Source: Austropuccinia psidii | Taxonomy: Eukaryota; Basidiomycota; Pucciniomycetes; Pucciniales; Sphaerophragmiaceae | Assembly (NCBI GenBank): GCA_023105745.1 | Contig: JALGQZ010000001.1 | Span: 61,419,937-61,483,936 of the forward strand | Reading direction: 5' to 3' | Length of the DNA: 64,000 bases | Position numbers and translations under genes: made by a program | Part shown: positions 56,821 through 64,000 of the stretch, piece by piece | Layout: each line of letters begins with the position of its first letter | Numbering within the stretch: the stretch's first letter is position 1 | Notes under the pieces: model-generated | What the model was told of the DNA's origin: nothing | Seen by the model: the letters and a program-made list of their open reading frames with translations, nothing else | Databases searched by the model: none

Positions 56821-56935
56821 ATTACCAAATACACCTGATACTCATGCTTATGTTCCTGCAAATGCAGAACCCCAAATCTAATGGGGGTATACTATTAAGC
56901 AAAAATTGTAGTACAACTTTTTGGGTGGTAGGGAA
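56821..56935 (+). other. D1 deletion junction and polypurine tract
   Basis: After YVPANAEPQI the sequence drops within about 40 bases to the element tail, ACTTTTTGGGTGGTAGGGAA (56916-56935), so the roughly 1.6 kb integrase segment is absent. Compare B1 22840-24550. Confidence 0.75.
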
Positions 56936-58651
56936 TGTGAGCCTGTGAGATATGTATGACATACCAATAAGGCCACAGAAAATTTTTTATGCAGTTGATT
57001 TAGCCTTGAACAGACTTATAAACTGGATTCAAAATAAAAAATAACAAAAATAAGTATAATTTTTTTTGAATAAAAAAAGTTATAATTATCTGATTTTTGG
57101 ATCCTATACAAAATATAACCTAGGGTAGACCCATAGGCTGTTATACCCAAAAATGGTTATTTCTTATGTTATTAAAAGATTGTAAAATCTCACAGTAAAA
57201 TTGCAACTTTTTTATTTCTTTTAAAAATTGTTAAATTTAAGCTTGTTTAAGCTTGAATTTAAAGTTGCATAAGATTTATGCAAGCTTACCAAAATTTTAG
57301 TTAAAATTAAGGTGTTGTGTATATTTACTCAATTGGCTAAGGACTTTCCATACAGAATTGAAAACCTGCTTGAGCTCAATTTAAAAGGGTTTAAGGGCAT
57401 AGTATGGCTTTCAAAAATAAAAGGGAAAAGTCTGTGGAGAAAGGTGGGAAAAAGGAAAAAGACCAAACAGAGCTGGGTACCCAGCTTTTTGGATCTTCAA
57501 GGATTAAATTAAGGTTTTCCACCTGTATTGGAGTATTTTCAACCTTATTTAAGCTTTAAGATTAGACTTTCATCCAAATTTAAAGTTTAAACTGGGTTTT
57601 TCACAATTTGGACAAGAATTTCAAGCTTCCAAAGGGTAAATTCTAATATGAAAGGTTGAAAAAAAGCTTTTAAGAACTGTCACAGCTTAATTAAGCTAGA
57701 AATTTAAATTTACCAGTATCAAAGCCTTATCAAAAGTTGAGGTTTGGTGTGTATTAATATTGTATGTGAAAAAATAGTAATAGCTTCAAAAATTCAAGAA
57801 AAATCTAATTCTTAAGGGATTTTTGTGAAAATTTCACAAAGCTTACAGATTGATAGTATCTGTACATTGCTATACATTGAATTTAAAGTAAATTCTCTAA
57901 GAAATTTTAATTGCTAATTAGTCTTGAAATTAACAATTTCAAGTATTCTTATAAGGAAATGATGATTTCTTTAAAAATTAATTAAAAATTCAGTTGAAGA
58001 GAGTTTTTCTTGAAACTTTATTTTTAAGTGGTTCATGTGATGAGCTGTAATATAAATAAGCTTACTTTAAATTAAAACCTAAAATAATCAAGTTAAAGAA
58101 GAATTATATTTACTTGGAGTTTAGAATAACACTGGTCAATATAAAATGCAATTAAAAGAAAGTTACCTTAATTTAAGAAACTTATTCTTCAGCATGTTTT
58201 TTCAGTTTTGTTACGGGAATGCACTCTATATCCATTGTTAATCATTAGAGCTGCTCTGCAGGAATCAAAGGAGAGTACACATCACTGTTTTTTTCAATCA
58301 CCAAAAATTATTTCAATCAATTAGACATTTTAAACAAGTAATATTTTATTCAATATGAAATATTATATCATTGAAATAACTTTCAAGTTACTTTACTCTT
58401 TATCAACTATAAATAAACAATTGAAATAATAGAACTTGGATTATATTGGTAAAGTCACCAATAGTAGATTTTGTTCTATAAAATTGTTCTCTTAAAATAT
58501 CCTTTAGATCCACAAATTATTCTAAAAGTCTTTAATCTTATTTTTTGACATAAAAAGCTGTTTTATCTTTGAAAATATCAATTTTTGTTTTTCAACTTAT
58601 AAATATTATATTACTATAACAAATGTTGTTGTTTGACTTGTTGTATTAACT
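56936..58651 (+). repeat. D1 3' LTR, interrupted by C3
   Basis: Begins TGTGAGCCTGTGAGATATG and follows the 5' LTR to TTGACTTGTTGTATTAA (5' LTR near 51797-51813), where C3 begins. It is visibly more diverged from its partner than the B1 LTR pair, so D1 is older. Confidence 0.9.
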
Positions 58652-59163
58652 TGTCAGCCTGTGACTCCAAACCAGAGCACAAGCATGACAGCCAAATACC
58701 ATAAACAAATGGTAGAGCAAATACCACCAAAACATGGAGCTGAGCCAAACTAGCTCAAAAGGTATCAAAATGAAGGGAAAAACTACCTGTTTCCAAATAT
58801 AAAAGTCACATCATCATAAGACAAAGAATAACAAAGTTATTCCTGCTCAAAGATGTTGCTGCGCATTTATCTTAATTTTCACCTCTCATCTGAAATCCAG
58901 AGAAAGAGGATTAACACCAGAAAATGGTTATTAAAATTGAAGCTCTAAATTAGGGATATCCAATAGTAATAGCCCAGTTGAGCTAGCACCAAAACTACAG
59001 AAGTTATGGCCAAATAAGATCAAATAAGGACAAATGAAATATTCACCTCTCATCTAACTTTGACAGCATTAGTGTGAGATACATGAAGTGGGGTCATTTT
59101 AAAAGGAGAAAAATAAGGGCTATCTGATTGTTCTATTCATTTCTGCATATTTTACATAGAACA
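58652..59163 (+). repeat. Family C LTR, copy C3, 5' part
   Basis: TGTCAGCCTGTGACTCCAAA matches the minus strand of the C1 end (33389) and C2 end (40996), and the match continues for about 510 bases until A3 begins. Orientation is opposite to C1 and C2. The left flank is TAACT; the other end is outside the window. Confidence 0.85.
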
Positions 59164-60638
59164 TGTCACAGCCATGGAAATCCACCCTCTTGGACTTCAA
59201 TATGGCATATCCATGCTATATCCAATATATGGCAATTTGGCCATATCCATAATCATTGGCCAAATTGGCCATTGTCACGTTTTATGGCCTTAATCGTCAT
59301 TTTATCATCTGGGGACAACATGGCCCCTTTACCATCATAAACCCATTCTAGGCTGTCTCTGTGCTTTTGGGAATCTTGGGTATTTTCCATATAACAGGGA
59401 AAATACAGCCCAAAAGCCAGTATTTGGCTTTTTAAGCTTTAAATACAGTTTGCGCATTCTGCGCATTTAGCTGTATTAAGCCATCTAGGCCATATTTCTC
59501 ATGTATTATGTGAAATATGCCCAAAAGGCCATATCAGGCCTTTTGGGGCTTAATTTCCAGCTTTGTGCATTTAGTGCACTTTGCGTAAATACAGTTTTTA
59601 AGCTGTATCATATGTATTTAGCCAAAAACCCCAAAAGACACTTTATCACCTCTGAAGCCTCCATAACGCAAGTTTCACTCTTATCCTCCTGGCATCATCC
59701 TCAAAAGACCTTTGGCCCATTTCAACCTTCAATAACCAAAAGTGTCATATATGGTGTTATACACCATTATGCATCTTTTTTCAGCAGAACTCCAATGGAG
59801 GCAATTTCAAATGGTTATTTCAACTTTTCAACAGATCATCAAGGCACACCTTTCAGAGGATTCATCAAGGATCAAGGGCAAGTTTCATAATCTCAAATAC
59901 CAATGACACCATCAAGCAATCAATGGTTATTCTCACTCACGGTATTCCTCCAAGGGAATACTGGCTGTTCCTTCTCAAGGGATATTCAAGCGGCAGTTCC
60001 AAAACAATGTGTCAAGGGTCAATGCTCCACCAATTCACCTTGGCAACCCAATTCATTCATTACAGTCTTAATTCATCAAGACCTGCATTTTCAATCATAC
60101 ATCATGGGAAAATCATTCAACACAGTTCATTTCCCAATCTGGCAAGGTATACACTCCATCAGATAATCAATACAGCTTCCAGTATTCAATACAGGACCAC
60201 TGCTAGCCTGAAGGAGTCAAGCTCTCAGCTTTTCACATATACCAGCCTCCTTTTACCCTGGGGGGTTTTCCCCCAGTTAATTAATATATTTTGATTTTGT
60301 TTTATCTTTATTTATCTTACCATTTTGTTAAGTGAATACTGATATTATCAAGTCACTCATTTAGCACCTTTTCTCTTTTCTTTCTTTGCCTGTCAATAGA
60401 TATTTGGTGGTCATATCCTTACTAATTCCATTGTTCATTTTGGCAGGTTGAAACAGTTATTAAGGACTTACTTGGCTGGCTCTTTGGCCATTTGGCTTCT
60501 CATTTCTCTTATTGCGACTCAGCTTTGTACCTGCATTCATTCTTAGAGAAATTTATTGTTTTGGAGTCTTCCAAGTGAGTTCCCTGATTTCTTAGTGCCA
60601 GGCTAGTCTTGCTTTTCTGTCCAAGAGCCCCTGTGACA
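59164..60638 (+). repeat. A3 5' LTR, 1475 bp
   Basis: TGTCACAG to TGTGACA. More diverged from A1 and A2 than they are from each other, and less GGCC-rich. It keeps the inner TATA dyad with paired changes (59751-59767) and the stem-loop with a paired change (60258-60276), followed by TTAATTAATATA (60277-60288). Confidence 0.92.
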
Positions 60639-61365
60639 TTATATTAATTAATTAATAATTTATCTTCATTCTGTTCATTCTTTCTTTATAATTTCATTCA
60701 CTCATTTCATTGGAATTATGACTCTTTAATTCTTATGAACCTTATGGTTCATTATCACCTCTCAATTTTCTCTCATTCATTCTTCATTCTGAAAATTGAA
60801 AGCTGACCCCAATTTTATTTTTTGTTTCTCTTTTTTGAAATCTTATCTCAAATCATCATTTTTAATTCATTCATACTTCAGGCATCATATTAATTTTCAT
60901 TTGATAATTTTTCATCAAGTTATTCAGACACATTCTTCACATCAAGATTCATATTTGATTCATTCTTCAAGAATTTTGATTTTGAAGTAGAACTCACTTG
61001 ATTTTGATTTGAAATAAATTGATATTGACCTCAAGGAAATTGATTGACCTGAAGATTTCATTGATTATGCTGATTTTTTCACATCAAGAATTTTGACATA
61101 ACTTGATTTTGCCTCAAGAATTCATTTTTATTGATTTATTTTCTGCAAGATTTTGATTTTGATTGATTTTATTTATTTGATTCATTGACTTGAAGCTTTC
61201 ATTTGATATTTAATTGATTGATTCACCTGAAGATCTCATTTGATTTATTTATTTTTCCCGATTTTCCTCAAGATATTGATTTTGACTTTTGACTTCAAGC
61301 ATTATTTAAATTGCCTCAAGTTTTCATCTTCAAATCTTGATTCTTGTTCATTTTATCCTGAAATC
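60639..61365 (+). other. A3 leader with candidate self-primer binding site
   Basis: TATATTAATTAATTAA starts at 60640, complementary over 12 bases to the LTR site at 60277-60288. The rest is the same low-complexity TTGATT and CAAGA-rich leader as in A2, collinear over about 700 bases, without a credible gene. Confidence 0.65.
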
Positions 61366-62681
61366 ATGCCCATCCAACACTCACCTCTTGCAAGGCAGAC
61401 AAGATCTCAGGCCAGAACTCAAGCTGTTCTCACTCCAACTCCAAGGGCTCCTCTTGATGGCACCCCAGCAGTTTCTCAACTGAGGGCCAAACTGGACAGA
61501 GGACCCATTTTGGAAGGAGCAGCACCATCCAGGAAGGAAGAGTGCCAAGAAGATAAAGCTTTTTCTCAGGAGTAGTTGGCCGATTCCCAGGAACTTCAAG
61601 GACCACTTTAAAGGGTCCAGGTGAAGATGGTTTAGAGGAGGAGGAGCATTCTGTGGAAGAGGAAGGGTCTGATGGTACTGAAGGTGTCCCTGCTCCTGTG
61701 GAGGCACCCCAAGGTACCTGAGGGCCAGCTCTAGACCAGTTTAATCAGTCTGAACCATCTTTATTGGCCATTATGAAGCAAATGACTCAGAGTATGGCCA
61801 ATCTTCAAGCAGATTCATCCTCTGAAGCATCAAGACCACCAGCCTTCAAGACTCCATCTATGAAGGCACCAGGATTCCTTGATGGAACTGAACCCTTCAA
61901 AGTTAGAAGCTTTATTCAGTCTTGTCAACTGATTTTTCATAATGATCCAGCAAACTTCTCTCAAGACAGAAAGAACGTCCTTTATGCCACTTAATCTCTC
62001 ATTAGCAGGGCTGCAAAATGGATTGAGCCTTATCTTTCCAATCTCACCAATCAAGATCAAGATTAACTTCTCAATTCATGGAAATTATTTGAATCTCAAC
62101 TCTTCACCTTATTTAGGGACCCAAATGAAATCAGAAAAGCTGAAGCAGAATTGGATCCTTCAAGAATGAAAGAAGGTGGGCATGTATCTTTATACATTTC
62201 TGATTTCAGAAGTATTGTCTCAAGAATTGGAGATTGGGGTGAAAGGGCTCTTATCAATCATTTCAGGAAGGGATTGCCATCCAGGATTTTGGATCAATTG
62301 GCCTCCCATCCTTCAATAATTGACTCTCTTCAAGACTTAATGGCTATTACCCTTGAGCTTGATACCAGGTACCATGAGAGGCAAAATGAAAATAGTCATC
62401 ATCAAGAGAAGAAGCCAGAAGCCTCAAAGTCAAATTCTTCTCATCCTCAAAGCTCTTCCATCTCAAGTCAAAAGAAGAAGAATTTTCAGAAGAGGGACGA
62501 GCCCCAATCTTCTTTAGTGAAGAAAGATTTGAAGTTGATGAATTATGAAAAAGAAAGAAGAATCAAGGAGGGTCTATGTACCTATTGTGGTGGGAAGCAT
62601 AGTCTTGAGTCCTGTTTCAAAAGGCCTCAAAGCAGGCTTACCCAACCGTCAGGCAAATTTCCCAGTCAGGGGAAAGCCTGA
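61366..62681 (+). pseudogene. gag: A3 gag, broken
   Basis: ATG 61366 gives MPIQHSPLARQTRSQARTQA. A 2-base insertion near 61562 shifts the frame and leads to a stop at 61573-61575. The shifted frame carries on, with stops at 61719, 61992 and 62064, through APGFLDGTEPFKVRSFIQSC and DPNEIRKAEAELDPSRMKEG. The zinc knuckle CTYCGGKHSLESC (near 62578-62616, spacing C-2-C-3-H-4-C) is intact, unlike in A2. Gag ends at TGA 62679-62681. Confidence 0.9.
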
Positions 62682-64000
62682 GTGAAGATCATGTTGTGTT
62701 CAATGGTCTTCACTGCTTTCCATCCAGAGCACAATTTTGCATTCTGAATACTGGTGTCAAAAATTCTCTTAAATTCTTTGTTTTCTCTTCTCGCTCTGAT
62801 ATGTTTTACAGTATTCTCATTGATTCTGGTACTACCAACTCATTTATTGCAAAGCAGTTTGTTCACAAGTATTCTTTGACCATGTCAGAACTCCCAGAGA
62901 AGATTCCCCTTATCATTCTTGACTCCTCTGAGTCTCCCTCTTTATTTGTGACTCACCATACTAAATATATGGTTGAGCCCCCTTCTTTCCCAAGCTTTGA
63001 ATGGGCATTTTTAGTCATTGATACGCCCAAGGGAGAAGACCTCATATTGGGCTTTGACTTTCTCAATCATTTAAATCCATCTGTCATTTGGAGGCAAGGG
63101 CTGATCACCTTTAATTCTGATCATAAGGACTATTATGATCCTTCAAAGTCTTTCAGTAATGACTTTTCTTCTGCCAAATAATGTGCAGCTCTGGTTGGTG
63201 ATTTTAGAACACCATCATTTCTATCTTCTGTCCATATTCCTTCCCTTAATTCCCATCAGTCATTACTATCATCTAGAGATGAAGTCTTCAAACAAATTCA
63301 AGGTGTTGGAGAATATAATTGTGTATCTTCACTTTATCTCTTCTTTGCTAATGTGGACCTTCCTCCTTCATCTTATCATGACTCCATTGAGCAGTTGTGG
63401 GATGAAGAGGAAGAGCCAGTAGAAATAGAAACTGTGATGAAGGTTGTTCCTTCTACTTATCACCAATATTTGGATGTATTCTCCAAGGTGAAAGCAGAGA
63501 AACCTCCTCCTCACCGCACCTGTGATCATCATATTGAGCTGGAGGGGTCTCTACCTCCAGTTGGGGTGATCTACTCTTTATCAAACCAAGAGTCAGATAC
63601 ACTTGGGGCTTACATTTCGGAGAATGTAGAGAAAGGTTTCATCCAGCGAAGCTCCTCTTCAACAGGAGCACCTGTCCTCTTTGTCAAAAACAAAGATGGT
63701 GGCCTACGTTTGTGTGTTGATTACCCCAAACTCAATGCTGTTACTAGGAAGAAAAAGTATCCTGTTCCTCCTATGAATCAGCTTCTTACTGTTTTCAATG
63801 GTTCTTCTACCTTCTCCAAGATTAATTTGTGTGGTGCATATAGCCTTCTCAGAATCAAGGAGGGTGATGAACATTTGACATCTTTTAGAACTAAATACAG
63901 CAGCTATGAGTATTTGGTTATGCCATTTGGGCTCACCAATGCTCCTGCCTCTTTCCAAAACCTTGTCAATAATATGTTTTATGATATTCTGATATTTATA
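62655..64000 (+). pseudogene. pol: A3 pol: protease and RT N-terminal part, cut by the window edge
   Basis: In the -1 frame relative to gag and open across the gag stop. The protease box reads IDSGTTNSFIAKQFV near 62819-62863. A TAA at 63179-63181 follows SFSNDFSSAK, where A2 has TCA. From 63182 the frame is open to the window edge with RT blocks ELEGSLPPVGVIYSLSNQES, FVKNKDGGLRLCVDYPKLN and MPFGLTNAPASFQN. The motif A block reads KINLCGAY (Asn codon at 63824-63826) where A1 has KIDLRGAY, so the first catalytic Asp is lost. Confidence 0.92.

Larger units (their letters stand above)
50214..58651 (+). mobile_element. Family D copy D1, gypsy element with internal deletions
   Basis: 5' LTR 50214-52267, primer site, decayed gag, protease, partial RT and RNase H, polypurine tract and a 3' LTR starting at 56936. 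The 3' LTR is broken at 58651 by C3; the remaining part, about 460 bases by comparison with the 5' LTR, should lie beyond the window. AAATG (50209-50213) is the left target-site flank. Two internal deletions removed the RT catalytic box and the whole integrase. Confidence 0.9.
59164..64000 (+). mobile_element. Family A copy A3, 5' part, running off the window
   Basis: 5' LTR, leader, gag and pol up to the middle of RT. It is inserted in C3 with left flank GAACA (59159-59163) as the expected target duplication. Frames are broken in gag and once in pol, and the first RT catalytic Asp is changed. Confidence 0.94.

Noticed and set aside
1..64000. Repeat-induced point mutation as the cause of the stops
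   Set aside because: Some CG to TG or CA changes are seen, but indels and transversions are just as common among the lesions, and GC-rich LTR parts survive.

Overview
The window is a stack of retrotransposons with almost no host sequence. Gene content, AT-rich DNA, and the combination of chromodomain Ty3/gypsy elements with a second, larger gypsy lineage point to a rust fungus (Pucciniales). The proteins closely resemble, from memory, those I know from the myrtle rust Austropuccinia psidii; no search was run. I see no intact host gene, tRNA, rRNA or CRISPR array.

Four related LTR families recur. Family A (copies A1, A2, A3) is a Tf1/Tf2-like chromovirus: gag, then pol in the -1 frame, with PR-RT-RNase H-IN-chromodomain; its LTRs run TGTCACA to TGTGACA. 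Families B (B1, B2) and D (D1) are gypsy elements with one long gag-pol frame, about 1.9-2.05 kb LTRs beginning TGTGAGCC, and a primer site TGGG(C/G)(G)CCTGGCC. Family C (C1, C2, C3) is seen mainly as 1.44 kb LTRs beginning TGTCAGCC with the same primer site. Two lone LTRs (called G and F here), two LINE ORF1 relics and a decayed ORC4 gene complete the set.

Layout. 1-8140: 3' part of A1, interrupted at 1367-4034 by lone LTR G. 8141-8158 and 39938-40996: two visible pieces of C2. 8159-39937: B2 on the minus strand, target duplication GCCCT. Inside B2, 11039-30826 is A2 (duplication GTGAT), and inside A2, 16197-26493 is B1 (duplication CTGAG). B2 also holds the truncated C1 (31528-33389). 40997-50213 is the oldest part: LINE relic, ORC4 pseudogene, lone LTR F (43107-44899, duplication GTATG), a second LINE ORF1 relic, and sequence I cannot assign. 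50214 to about 58651: D1, which has lost the RT catalytic box and the integrase. C3 is inserted in the D1 3' LTR, and A3 is inserted in C3 and runs off the right edge.

All copies are broken by stops, frameshifts or lost catalytic residues; B1 is the best preserved and the youngest by nesting. The longest open frame is the A1 integrase-chromodomain segment (3961-5724). The most interesting signal is a second reading frame inside the gag 5' region of families B and D that is better conserved between the families than gag itself. Next are covarying inverted repeats in the family A LTR, a possible self-primer, a -1 slippery heptamer, and a likely leader intron that would remove the primer-binding site.
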